NCBI GenBank assembly: GCA_914767715.1
Contig: OU612073.1
Location: forward strand, 15,254,001 to 15,314,000
DNA: 60,000 nt
Direction of reading: 5' to 3'
Source: Membranipora membranacea
Lineage: Eukaryota; Bryozoa; Gymnolaemata; Cheilostomatida; Membraniporidae
The notes under the pieces: model-generated
Database searches by the model: none
Seen by the model: only the letters and a program-made list of their open reading frames with translations
Told to the model about the DNA's origin: nothing
Translations under genes and position numbers: made by a program
In this document: in pieces, positions 1-12,275 of the stretch
How the letters are laid out: each line of letters starts with the position of its first letter
Numbering within the stretch: the stretch's first letter is position 1

Positions 1-1568
1 TCTTTCTCCGCTGGAAGTTACCTTTTTCAAACATCTCATCAAACTTTGTATCTGGATGTAAAGCCCACAAGCTACCCTGTGAAACGAAAATATACTTAAG
101 ATGATCACGTGGACAGTAACAGTACATATTATCATGCTTCGGTTGCTGCCAAATTTGTCAAATCGGAAGACCGGGCCAAGTCAGATTGACTGGTCAATTG
201 ATGAGATGGCATGAGTTCGCAGAAGCTCAACAATATTATGTCACCTACATGGTGAAATTATTCTCAGATTTAAGTTAGGCGTCTTGGCCAAGACATGTTG
301 AATTCATGAGTTAGAATCTCAACCAATTTTGATTTAAATCAGCTTTCATTGGAGTGTCTTGCCAGAATTTAATGCTTAGTGGAATCGGCATTCAACAAAT
401 TTTTATTATCAAAATAATCATTTATAATTAAATATCGAAATTTATAATCAAGATCATGATTTTCTTCCTGTGTGGTACCGATGAAAGTTTTACTAAATAA
501 CCTTTACTATATAGAATTTTCTTTTGATGTTTTTCTACGCTTTAAAGGGTTAACAGTAGAAGACCTACCTTAGCGCCCGCTCCATCCTTTTTTATAGCGA
601 CGAAGCAGTCATTAAGACTCAGGTTATGTCTGATGCTATTTTGCCATTGTTTTCCTCTATCACCACTTGATGTTAACTGCCTGAAGTACGGCCATTTCTT
701 CATTATAGCCTCATATATTCCGTTTAGTACAAGCTTCTTATCAGGGCTATCCTGTATAACTGTAGCTATCAATGCGACGTAGCTGTAAAATTAAATTAAA
801 TTAATTAGTAATTAGAAATAGTGTGTGTTTCCTGATATTATTATTTTTGCAAAATAACTTACAAATAACACCAAACCTAAATTTCTTGCCCGCTTTCCAA
901 GTTGATTATAGGAAAAATATTGTGAATTATTGGGTGTTGAGACCTTCTTTAGCAAAGAACTTACAACTCAGTCTTACAATATATACACAATCTACGATTT
1001 AATTACATTTGGCATGAATTATGCGGTGAGCAGCAATAAAGGGCTGTGGCTATCAATGCCTGTGTCCCCACTAAAGTAATACCTCCAGCAAATTACAATT
1101 TTACATCTGCATTATACTAGGGAGACCTTAACCGTTACTGGTAATCCTCTAAAAAAATCATTTACCTGTATTTGGGCTTTTCATGATAATCTCCCCCTGA
1201 CTTCTTTCCTTTTGATTTCAGCGTCTTCACAAATTTATGAGCAATTTTAGTATCAACTACAAAATAAAACATTTAAGTTATGACTATATTTTCAATATAA
1301 AGTTGTCCCTACTGTTTCAAAAACGGAATTAAAAATGTAAGAGCAGTGCCCTCAATAATGTGTGAGAACTTGAAAGCAAGTACATGTCTACTCACATGGC
1401 AAATTGAAAGATTAAATGTTAAATTTTAAATGTGAGGAGTTCCCTCAATTATCAACTCACCATCACATGCCTCGTGTATCTCTGATAATCCAGATATAGT
1501 TTTACCTTCATCCTGATCTACAAGACAGCCATATAAGCTGCCATTGCCAGGGCTACCAAAATCTTCTT
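1..1568 (-). CDS. Forkhead (FOX) transcription factor, partial
   Basis: Sequence-specific nuclear DNA-binding factor. Four exons join in frame on the minus strand: 1461-1568, 1166-1256, 569-782 and 1-76, each with GT/AG borders. The first carries acidic, Ser/Gly-rich sequence. The second ends in EKPKYS, which continues across the intron into [10 protein letters not shown], the usual start of a forkhead domain. The third carries helix 3 with [15 protein letters not shown]. The fourth has the wing segment GSLWALHP and ends [10 protein letters not shown], cut by the window edge. The loop before helix 3 ([14 protein letters not shown]) is several residues longer than usual. The FEKGN-RRR ending recalls FoxL2, but subclass is only a guess. 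The true start lies above 1568 and was not found; an open stretch at 1950-2070 does not join in phase. Confidence 0.88.
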
Positions 1569-4401
1569 CTGAAATAAAAGGGATTTAAATCTAAAATCAG
1601 CGGCAGTAATTGAATGTGGACAGCGCCAATTCACTCTCCTCAGAAACAATGTTCTGTACAACAGACACCTCGAACCCTTTTGTGTTGAGTTGAGCTTGGT
1701 GTTTAATCAAAACATACATTTTTTAAATTTGGTAGGTAGGTACAATGTAACAAGATTGTTATGAAAACAAAATAATTGTTGTGATCAAAGGTATTCTTTT
1801 AATTCTAAAACAACTTATGCTATCTGCTGATATGTGTAAAAAAAGTCGGAAAGATAACAACAATGACTTGCTCAAATGTATTGAAATTATCTTAGAAATA
1901 TAAAAAAATTAAAATTTGTAATGATAATATAAAAAAATTGTACGAACCAGACATAATGCTGGGTACTTCTAGGAAGTCTAAACTTGTTTTGAGCTGAATC
2001 TTTCAATGCGTCAGAATAAAACATGGGGTGATTGCACAACTGGTCGATGAGAAAAAATGTGTTGCCATACAAGATAGGCGCATCGAAAAAAATCGACCAA
2101 TCATCAAGCCATATATGCTCGGTCTCATTCTGCGAAAATCATATGACAGCACAAAACCTCTTGATGGGCTGAGTTATCTCTGTGGCTGGAAAATATTACC
2201 TATTTGTTTATAATGTGAAACCATGAACATATATCATTCTATATGTTTATGTGTGAAACCAAAATTTAATGTCAGCTGTACTATACAACGCAAGTTTGTC
2301 TTAATCGAGACGGGAAGCCGAAAGTGGATCTAAAGGGCTGTCAGAAGTAGATATTCTGTAATTTAGGCCAGTATTTCATCCCTGCCAAAAGTCACGAGGG
2401 TCAAAGTTGTCTTGTTTGGGATCGGAACTTAAATCCAATTTTGTGAATTGAATTAAAAAGTCGTGGAGATAAATAAGACAAAGCAATGTAGAAAAGAAAT
2501 ATTCATTCATGAACTTTTAGAACTCTGAGGCAGACATGTGTTTTTCAATTGAAGTCCGAGTTTTACTGCCAAATACTAGATGAGGTGACATGGATTGTGT
2601 TCCAATTGTCAAAAAGTTGGGTGAGGCTAAAGTTCTATAGACGGATGCTTGGCCTTATGTGATATGCAATATACATATAGGTAAATAGTATGTGTCTGTC
2701 ATTTAAGTAAATATAGTTTATGTTCAAAGTCCAACTGTGTGTCCCAGACGGTGCTAATAACCCAATTCTAATGTCCATTATTGAGTTTGGATAGGAGCAG
2801 TGGTAATTTTGTGGTCATTTGCGTTTAAACTCTTATGACTATCAATTAATTAATTTACATTTTAGGATAACATAAATTGTCTAGATAGATTCTGGCTGGC
2901 CACTTCCACCCGTGCTAAAACCATAAAACCATCAGTGTTTACATATAAACGTGTGTCAATACCACTGCAGCATAACTTTCAATTCCGGCTGTGTTATAAC
3001 GGAATAAATAAATAATCTGTCTCTGGTAAGCATGCGTTTGCTTAGAAATTTAGGTTAGAAAGGTTAGAAACTGGGCTGATGAACACATGGATATCCTACG
3101 ATGGATACGTCCAAAGTGAGATACCTTGGATGAGTTATTTATATTTTCCCCATTTCGCATTTACTGGAAATAGTGTAATATCCGGCTAGCTCACAATTAC
3201 TGATCCTCATTACTTACTGCCAATTTTAATTGGCGCTAGCTAATGCTATGTAATCCTTAAACTAGCAAAATTTAGTCTTCTGGGATAATATTCATGATGG
3301 TATGCCCTGACGACACGTGTTATTTGAATTCACTGCCCCAATCTATACCTCCTTTCAGCTTATAAAACCCATCGCTGACACAACCCGCGACTGTGGTGGG
3401 AAAATTTCATCTTATCTTTATTATGGAATGATGTTTTGAATTTGTCTGTCATAGAGTTGTCAATACATTCCTGTCAGCAACCAATAAATGAATCTATTAG
3501 TTGATTATTAGCCCACGTTGTACCGCCATCTTTCATTGTTTATGAGAAACATGAGGTACTTTAAAGGTCTGAAGTCATAGAAACCTGCTTCGGACTGCTT
3601 TGCTCACACCGTTTAGTTAAAATCCCCTAGCCCCGTGCATCATTTCACTCTCATATGATTAGCAGAGTTGGAAAGGAAATTGATATTCTACTGGTGCCTC
3701 AAAAATTATCGTAGCAGTGAGCAATATGGGATATGCATAGATATTTTTTATCTAAGCTCTTGTTCTGTTGCCAATAATTGATGCTAATATGCTCAGTAAC
3801 AGACAACCAGCTAGAACTTATTTTCAGTTATATCCGCCTTGAAACCAACATAAACCTGATTGATTGTTTTTTTAGGACTTATTACATTGTCATTTCCCAC
3901 TTTAGTCAGACATTCTGTGTCAAAATGTAATAATTTTGCTCCAACTGTGAAATAAAATAAGTAAAAGCACAGAAGGCAGGATAGCTTCTTGATGATAACC
4001 CCTTGATGATCAGGCATTTTACCCCAATAATCATCCTGTCAAATTGTAGAATGCTGATGTGAATTCTAGGGCTCCACAGGGTGACAGTAAAATAAGTATT
4101 ATATCACAGAGTACTGACACATATATATCCTTACTGTGATATTATCCAGAGTTGTGAATTCAGATGACAGGCTTGTGACAGTCCAATATGCAATAACAAT
4201 ATGCATTAATCTACATAATCACTTACTAAACAGTGAAATTAGTTGCAAAATCATACAGTATAACAAGGCTGAGTAGTGTGGGCTCAGACCTATATTTTAC
4301 AAGCTCCAGCACATTGTCCTGGTTGTCATTGATTTTATGTCAAAGTGGCATCCTTGTTAAGTTTTAAGGCCAGGTGAGACTAGCCACTGACTGACTGTGA
4401 C
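1569..4401. other. Intergenic region between forkhead and methyltransferase genes
   Basis: Must hold the 5' end of the minus-strand forkhead gene, but no further exon joins in phase. A TATAAAA-like string near 3360 is too far from the methyltransferase start to call a promoter. Around 3185-3290 there are TAGCTA-rich stretches like those near 8880, 34850 and 43110. Nothing else is supportable. Confidence 0.5.
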
Positions 4402-7400
4402 ATGGCTGTACCTCCATCAGCCGATCAGCCTATATACAGGTGAGGTTTCATTTATTGTATTATGTAACCTTCATTGTGCTCATCGCAGGTCACATCTTGT
4501 ACATATTAATTGTGGTACTTTATGTTGAATCGATCTAGCCTTATCTTGTGGCCACTTTTTTTGGTTTTGTTGGCGTCAACAGAGACTAAAAAGTGTCTGT
4601 CGCGTTCCAAAGCTAGATCTGTATTCATGTTAAGCAACGCGGATAGTTAATCTTGATGTTTATCTTGCAGTGAGACCAATGCTCTAAATTATACACAGAT
4701 TGCAGATGAGCATCCATGGTGGAAACACTGTGATACATTTACCACTCGTAAGCTACTTGGTAAGTTAGATTACAGTTCTTTGGTTACGTTATGTTTATCA
4801 CGTTACATTGATGGTATATATGCTGTTGATGAAGAGTGAAGGGATGTACTTGCCATAGTCTTGCCCGCTGACCTTAGAATTTTGTGCTGACTTTAGCTGA
4901 CTCTGACAAGTTTTGTGTGGTGATTTCCATGTCTTCCTCCAAAGGCTAACACAGCGAGTCCTCGCAAGACAATCAAGCAAGTCCAAGTGCTCAGACGGCT
5001 GCAATGCGAGTTAGTGGTATTACAATTTTAACCACTCATTTAGTGTGATTCCAATAACTCCCATTGCGGCCGTCTGAGAACTTCAACTACTATCAGTCAT
5101 ACATCAATTTAAAATGAAAAATCGAGTGCAGGTTATTCAAATATTTTGTTTATTTGATCCTTATTTTTTAATCATTAGGTGACATCAATGGACTCTCAGT
5201 CTTGGATTTAGGGTGCGGGGAGGGGCGACATGTTCAGAATATGCTAAGCTGGGGTGCAAAAAAGGTATGTACTCATGAACAATTATTATTATTATCCACA
5301 AGAAGCATATTTGTCAAGTCACCAATAATATAGAAAGATTGATATTATGAGGAACAAAAATGTTTCAATTCAGGAATTCAGATTTGTTGTATTGCGAAAA
5401 ACTACATTTGCGCATTTTTAGTATATCAATTTATAGCCCGATTGTTTATTGGTTAGGAAGTCGCTTGTAGGCTATGGAAATCAGAATTCATGAGCTCAGC
5501 ACTTTTTGAAAACAATGATTTGAAGTGTACGCATTGTGTTCCATATAATATAAGGATAGAATAATAAAGTTTATTGCGATTCACCCTCTCTTTTGGCAAG
5601 GCACATAAGTAATAAGCCCAGCTACAATACAGGACTACATATTCATCTAATATATCATACTAGCTAATTACCTTTTCATGTGTCAGGTGATGCTTTATTT
5701 CTTGTGTACAGGTGGTCGGTGTTGAAGTATCAAATCATATGATAAGTGTGGCTGAAGAGAAGAAAATTCCGAATGCTGAATTTATCACTTATGATCTCAA
5801 AAACCTCCAAACAGATCCATTCTGTGAGGAGAAGTTTGATATGGTTACTACATTCTGGGCTATGCAGGTAAACAACTCGAAGATAGGTTTCATGTATCTA
5901 CCCAGAAAGAGTAAATAATTATTAGCTAGAGTTTACTTTTGCTGGTTAGGGGTGACGTAGCTTGACAAGCTTTGGTGTGGGAGGGGGGTACAAAGCGTTG
6001 TTTCCCCCTCAACATGGCCTGTCAAGACATTTTTCCTATTGTGAATACTATACTTTTCTAGGGTATAAGCAGCATTTTCAGCGTTGCACAACGTGCTTTA
6101 TTATATCTAGAATGGTTGTTTGATTGAATGGAGTGCCTCTGTACAAGGAGCTAGAGTCTCTGTATGTGTGAAATGTATCATGGTTCCAGTTTTTATGTCT
6201 TAGCTAGTTAAACCTCGCTTATATTATTGTGATTTGTTGAGCCTAATCGCTTCCTAGATCAAGTTTGATCATTGTTTTACCCCTACATTTCCGGTCACTC
6301 CAATTTTATCTGTTTTGGCGGCAGCTTGGGGGCAACTACAAATTAGAGCAGTTGGATCAAACTTGACCCGCTCACCTCCCTTAGATCTAATTTGATTATG
6401 GAATTGTATTTTGTTGCAGCATATGTCAAGTTATGAAGAGTTATATAACTTCTTTAACACAGCGTATATTAATCTGAAACCAGGAGGATACTTCTGTGGG
6501 ATAACTCCAGCATATGATGACAAGTTTCCTCTCAGCGGCGTCCAGCCAACCATGAAAGGTGAAAAAGAGAGCAGACCATAAATGAGCTGGAACACCTTCT
6601 AGAACACGAGAACTAACAATACCAGAGAGGATTAAGTGCTAGCTAGAGTTGGCCACCAAACTTTTACAAGCTAACATAGGAGTTTATATTCATTAGTGAG
6701 GTTGTGCAGATGGTAGCTAGTCATAAATTACTGTTCTTCAAGACTAAGAGAAATGGTGCACCTTTCTTTTAGCAAATAGTTTACTCCTCAAGGGTAAATT
6801 TACTGACTTACCTCAATACTTGTATCCATATGAGAATTGTCTGCTCTCTAATGTTAGTTGTGTAAATAACACAATTGATTATCAAAGTTTGAATCTTTAC
6901 GGTGTTTCTGATGGAGATCTATTTGAACAATTATCATTTCATACAGCATCTCGCTATATAATATAATAATTTATAATACTATTGTTAGGTTCTTACAAGA
7001 GAGATAGCTTAGAGCCATACTCACTGATACACTGTAAGCTTGGAAGTGAATCCGAAGATATAACAGTATCTATGACTGAACAAAGTATATATCCCTCACA
7101 TATGTACAGGGTATTCAAGGTAGGTATCTAATTAATAAGGCCATCAATAAATCGCTGACTTTTCCTTTAACTGTAACTGAAGGCACAGACACAAACGAAC
7201 CTCTGATGACCTTACTAATTGCTAGCTGATGGGACATAATGCTAGGCATTGTGTGTGTTCAGGTTCTAATGTGATTAAATAATGTCAGTCTTTGTCGAAT
7301 ATTTAGGTGACCCTCCTCCATTCAAGACATCCTGCAAACTGAGAGAAAATTGGCCTCAGACATGGCTGCTTTGCCCTTGAGGTCCCATTGGTTCCCAGCC

Positions 7401-7619
7401 ATTGAATTGATACAAGCCTTGCGATTTTAATCAAAATTAAACCAACTCTAATCAAAATCCTCAGTTATGTTTTCTGTGTCTGTTCTCTCACAGGAACTTG
7501 GCTTCAACAATGTAGAGAGATTAGCTATGGATCTGAGTGAAGAGGGAGAACAGTATTTTAACAGGGCTGAGCTGCAGCAGGATATGTCACATGTCTTCGT
7601 TTTTAAATCTCAAAAATAA
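4402..7619 (+). CDS. Class I SAM-dependent methyltransferase
   Basis: Predicted to transfer a methyl group from S-adenosylmethionine; substrate unknown. Seven exons: 4402-4439, 4671-4759, 5179-5264, 5712-5867, 6420-6558, 6989-7119 and 7494-7619. They give an unbroken frame of 254 aa with consistent phases. Motif I is VLDLGCGEG at residues 50-58, followed by the acidic strand-2 end VVGVEVS and by FDMVTTFWAMQH at the motif III/IV position. LKPGGYF is the usual post-motif signature. There is no signal peptide or membrane segment, so it is probably cytosolic. The start is the ATG opening MAVPPSADQP, with a good donor 38 bases on. AATAAA overlaps the stop codon. Introns 4 and 5 hold small repeats. 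The fold is certain; the substrate class cannot be read from sequence. Confidence 0.9.
5945..6030. repeat. Copy of a small foldback repeat (GTAGCTTGACAAGCTTTGG type)
   Basis: Shares the string TTGACAAGCTTTGGTGT, then a G-rich and a C-rich tract, with the reverse complement of the inverted repeat at 20909-21004. It lies in methyltransferase intron 4. The left part ...TTGACA... and the right part TGTCAA... are loosely inverted. Confidence 0.45.
6255..6367. repeat. MITE family A copy (ends GATCAAGTTTGATC)
   Basis: Left end TAGATCAAGTTTGATC and right end TTGGATCAAACTTGA are inverted, about 113 bp apart. It lies in methyltransferase intron 4. It is one of at least seven related copies in the window, also near 20760, 26422, 36892, 37349, 44428 and 46804. 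Confidence 0.7.
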
Positions 7620-8969
7620 AACATAAAGGGTAAACTTTGCTACTATGGGTCATATATCAATTTGATTTACATGCTATAGGGCTGCACCTATAAATCTTCA
7701 ATAAATAAATAGAGAGTTGTCTCACCACAACCTTTAAAAAGACAACTTCTCGTTTTTTCCAGGGTTTCTTGCTACTGGTACAAAATGCGAGTTGTTGATA
7801 TTGTGCAACATTTTAATTTACTCTTACCCATTTCTAATAAGGATGGATTGATGTGATGATGTTTTTTGGTTATAGCTACAACAGAATAGAGAAAGTTTGT
7901 CAGTCTCCTGGCTTCTGTGCATAAATATGATCATATACTCCTAGATATAGATAAACTATTACAAAGGACCAAATGTCCTGATGTCATTATGTCGTAATTG
8001 CGCATCCTTTGGTTATATAGACTACAGCCTGTTTCAGCCGGGGAAGGGGAACGTCGTATGGGGCAAGAGTCTAGGGGCTCCGACTTGCATATTAGTGTTA
8101 TGATTACATTATGAAGATCCAACATCACAGGCCATGTTCGGTATTGGCTAGATCCTGAGAAACAGGCGACTGCTTGGTAAGATGGTCAATGAAGTTCACA
8201 TTCCTAGGCGTCTGTACACCATGTGAATCACGTTTCTGTATGAATGACAATTTATGTCTGCTGTACCGAACAGGAGTAACCTTGTGCCAAGTAGATAGAG
8301 GAACTAAAAGATGTAATGAGGAATTAATGAAGTAAAGGTGATATAATCCACACCTAATCTGCAGCTTAATGTCTTACCTATGTTAACTAGACATTACCTC
8401 TCTCTACACTAGATTTAATACTTTGTCTGCCTGCTGAGTCTCAGAGCATGACTAATATAGCTATAAGAGAGCGGACAATACTGACCAGACTGAACCATAC
8501 AAAATCATTACTTACAGTGATGTAACAAGGAGAAGAGTGCCAACTCATTCAATACTAAGAATTGTACGGAAGTGCATTGATATAAACATAAATACACTTA
8601 CATTTCTCTGCAATTAACGTCTCTCATTTATATCTAGAGGAGTAAGGTTTTTGCTGGACGAGAAATTTGCTATCTCATAGAGCCTTGAGATGTTTAAGTT
8701 TAGTAAAATTTAACTTGGGGAAGTGCTTTGTTTGATATAGAGTGCACTGCTCTGCTCTCTCCATCTACCCTAGATGAGTTCATTGTTCGGTGGAGGAGAG
8801 GTCTGCCACCATACATCAGCTTGAAATAGATTCTAACTTTTACTCTAACTTTTCATTGCATAAAAATCCAACCTCAGCTAGCTAAAATTTGTGCTAGCTA
8901 ATATTTAGGCACCCTTAGACTAGCTGAACTTAACTCTAGCTAATATTTACACCTCTGCATATGCCCTCT

Positions 8970-9023
8970 GTAGGATAGGCCTTCCCTCTGTAGACTGGCC
9001 AGCAGAGGGAAGGCCTATCCTAC
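8970..9023. repeat. Perfect 21-bp inverted repeat hairpin
   Basis: The arms 8970-8990 (GTAGGATAGGCCTTCCCTCTG) and 9003-9023 are exact reverse complements around a 12-base loop. I see no flanking target-site duplication and no related copy in the window. Confidence 0.8.
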
Positions 9024-10002
9024 TCATCGTTGCAAGCACAGTTTTTTTTGACAGAGTGATGTTGTCTCAGACTTGACTCTTGGAAATCAACTCAGAATTC
9101 TTTTTCAGCAGTTATAAGAACATTTCGACTGTGCTAATCACTGGTGACAAAAAAATAATGAATGTTTATGACAATTCAAAAAAATACTTGGCCTAAACAT
9201 AGGAATGCGCATCTGATTCTCTCGTTTATGTTGTCGTACCATAAGTTCCCCCGCCATCAAACCTAATTCTGGCTCCAGTCGCCAGATCCAGTTTCTAAAC
9301 TGCGGATTAATTGACCTGAAATTATGAGCATTTTAGTTAATCGTCTGATTTTACTATCGAGAGAGCTAGATGTTGTGTTCTCTAATCAGAAGGACACCCA
9401 CTGTCTAGGAACTTCTAATAAAAATACAATTTGGTACTCCAGATTGAGATCGATAATATTTTATCAGCTTCTAACATCAGCGCATGCTCTTATTTTTAAT
9501 GATTTGTTGTTTCGGGTATTTGCATCATAACTAATGAACTGCTAAACAGGTGTTTGAAAACTATTTCTAAATTTGTGAAATTCGTGGAAGGGTGATGGGA
9601 ACTGTTATGCTCATTTTCAATGTTGCCAAAAAGTACCATTCATATTTAGAAAGACTTACATTTCATAATAGTTTTCTTCCTCTTGTCAACAAAATCACTT
9701 GAGTTTTGTAATCAGCTCAAATTATGCTGGTTATAGCATCGCATGCACTCGATAAAGTAGCATTATTTCGCAACCACAGTTTTTAACTGCTCACAGATAC
9801 AATATCAAAGACATTAATTTATTTAGTTGACGCGAGTATTCACTTGGCGATGTAATTAAGAAGGAAAAGACTGAAAAAAGAGCATTAGTAGAATGAGTTA
9901 ATGAGCTGTATGGTATAGAAAAAGACGCAATTGTATTGAAATATAATTTTTAACGTTGGTTATATTGCATCTGTTGCAAAATAGTGATATCTTCCACCCC
10001 AG

Positions 10003-10355
10003 ATATAGCTGTGATGTGCTTGATATAATGTTACAAGCTTTAGCAGTGAATGGAACAATAAATAAATCTGTTAATCATATCTATTGTTACCTCATATCAA
10101 CTGTGATGACCTCAGCCAAATTGGTTACCCCATATGAAATATTATTTCTCACTGGTCATAAGGTTATATCATATTGTAACGGTTACGAAAACATGACTTC
10201 CCCCATACAGCAATACCCTTGAATGGGTTAGATATACCTGTGTAATATATTAGAAGGTTTAGCAGCAAATGAAACAAGTAATAAATCAATCAGACTACGC
10301 CCATGTCTACTTTGATGATCCAAGACAAACTGGTGACCGATATTTGGCAACCCTA
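10003..10355. repeat. Diverged tandem duplication, unit about 220 bp
   Basis: The segment at about 10003-10128 resembles that at about 10222-10340. Shared blocks include GATATA-CTGTG, TTTAGCAG--AATG-AACA, AATAAATC and CTGTGATGA/TTTGATGA, ending AAATTGGTTACC versus AAACTGGTGACC. Both are diverged, with no coding sign. Confidence 0.45.
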
Positions 10356-11232
10356 TGAAACCCCTAGACTCTAGAGTTTAGAGCATCATCAACATTGGAA
10401 AATTACCTGTAATATCTAGATCTACATACTGGGAATAATACCAAATTTAAGTGATGACATAACATATAAGAAATTCCAAATGTTCTACGCTGTTATCGTT
10501 TTTAATAACAAGATAAACACGACAGCTTGTTGGCTTTGCTTACAACATAAGCATAAACTAAGTACACTACGCAATGATGACAAGGCGGACCCCCTGATAT
10601 GGTCTTTGCACTCTATCTTTTTTGTTACTCTAAGCATGGTTCCCTCATTGTAAGGTTTTGATTTTGGTATCACTGGTGTTGTATTTGGCCGGTCACTGGT
10701 GCCACATTCTTATCATTCAAGACAGACTGACTCATTAAATATGTTGTTATGGGAGAAAATGATATCAAAGTCCCGGTGCTGGTATTCGTTGGTGTCATAA
10801 AAACATGTCTGTAGAATATTTGAGGTTCCTATTTCACTATTTGCTTGTTTTGTGGCAAGTGTCTACCTACATCCTGATGCATTCATTACCACTACCCTAG
10901 AGGGGTTCATAATATGCTAGAGTTTAGTTTAGGAAGCTTTGATGTGTCATATTGTTCGTTAGCACCATGTTTACCTAGCTAAGCTAAGGTAGAGTAGGAG
11001 TTTATAGTAAAGTTTAAAGTTGAGGAGTTTATTGACTGTTCGCTAACTAACCGTAAACTTAGCTATTGCAAGCATTTATTAGAATCTAAAAGTTTTCCTC
11101 CTGTGAATACTTTACTATGTCCTTGATGGCATTGATGGCATTGATGATCAATTCAAAGCAACATGACAAAAGATTATCTTCAGCTAACCAACAAATGCAA
11201 CATTGCCACACAGTCACTGTCATTCCCTACAC

Positions 11233-11250
11233 CAGGGAGAATTCTCCCTG
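11233..11250. mobile_element. 18-bp palindromic micro-element with 7-bp target duplication
   Basis: CAGGGAGAATTCTCCCTG is a perfect palindrome, bordered directly by CCTACAC at 11226-11232 and CCTACAC at 11251-11257. The same 18 bases recur at 32524-32541, there without matching flanks. It is part of the CANNGA micro-palindrome set. Confidence 0.6.
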
Positions 11251-12275
11251 CCTACACACAAAAAACAGTTATCAGCACTAGTTTTTGCCATATTAAGTGT
11301 AAATATCACTGCCAATAAGATGAGAAGTCGCTAAGTCTTTTAATATTTAAAAATTGTAATACAACGAGAAGCTGATTTATTGCAGTGTTGGAGGCAAAGA
11401 AGCCAACTTTTTTTTTGCTTGATAATCTTTGATGTGTAAGTTGAGCTTTGTCACAATAATGTATGATGAAAATTGATGATGATAATTTGTTATAATTGCT
11501 TAATATAAACACTTTGAAATTAATTGTCTCTGCGTTTGAGTCAACTTTCTCATCATCTCTTCTCCCGCAATGAGGAAATCTTGTTCGTTCCTTCTGAGCC
11601 AGCCAGCCAAATGGAAATTTAAAATGTCTGTGGTTAAAACTTATATATTGATGGCAGTTTGAATCCAAAGAATTTCATTTCACCAAGCTTCATATAATTA
11701 AAGTTCCCTGTTGCAAAATGGAAGCAAAACTATATTCCTGTCAAAGTTGCATGATGATGCAAAAACTGTGCAGATTGCCAATACAGTGTCCGGCCATTTG
11801 TCTGCTCGTATTGCACATTGTTATGAAGTTTTGGCAACTCTTGACTGCTTTCAGCCAATCAGAATAGAGGATGCTCCGATGACTATAATCGTAAGTCCCA
11901 TGAAATCCCTGTATAAAATACATTCATTGATGCGATTATGAGCATAATCTGTTGGATTAGCCGAGAGCCTACAACTTGGATATATACGCTGTAACATTGC
12001 TAATCCTTAGCTCTAATCCTGATCAAGAAATTTTAGTGTGTGGAACTGCAATACCCACAATAATACAAGGTAGGCTTTTGATTCTTTTACCTTTTCACCA
12101 TGCAGCTTAGCGCTTAGATGAGAGCACTAGATTATTGTGATCACCATGACTGATATCTTGTGCTTGATAAAGGAGTATTGCAGTAGAAAACTTTATCACC
12201 GGATACATTCATCTTCTATCTTGTGTTTGATAAAAAATAATACGATATTTTACCCTGTTGACTAACTTTTTTCAG

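Larger units (their letters stand above)
7620..12275. other. Intergenic region, methyltransferase to insulin-like gene
   Basis: No convincing exon. AATAAATAAA near 7699 could be a second poly(A) signal for the methyltransferase. It holds TAGCTA-rich sequence at about 8870-8965, a perfect hairpin at 8970-9023, a diverged tandem duplication at 10003-10355 and an 18-bp palindrome at 11233-11250. A possible 5' UTR exon of the insulin-like gene may end at a GTAGGC donor near 12069. Confidence 0.5.

Noticed and set aside
1887-2072. Possible N-terminal exon of the forkhead gene
   Set aside because: Using the nearest GT donor gives a stop codon at the junction with the 1461-1568 exon; another exon would be needed.
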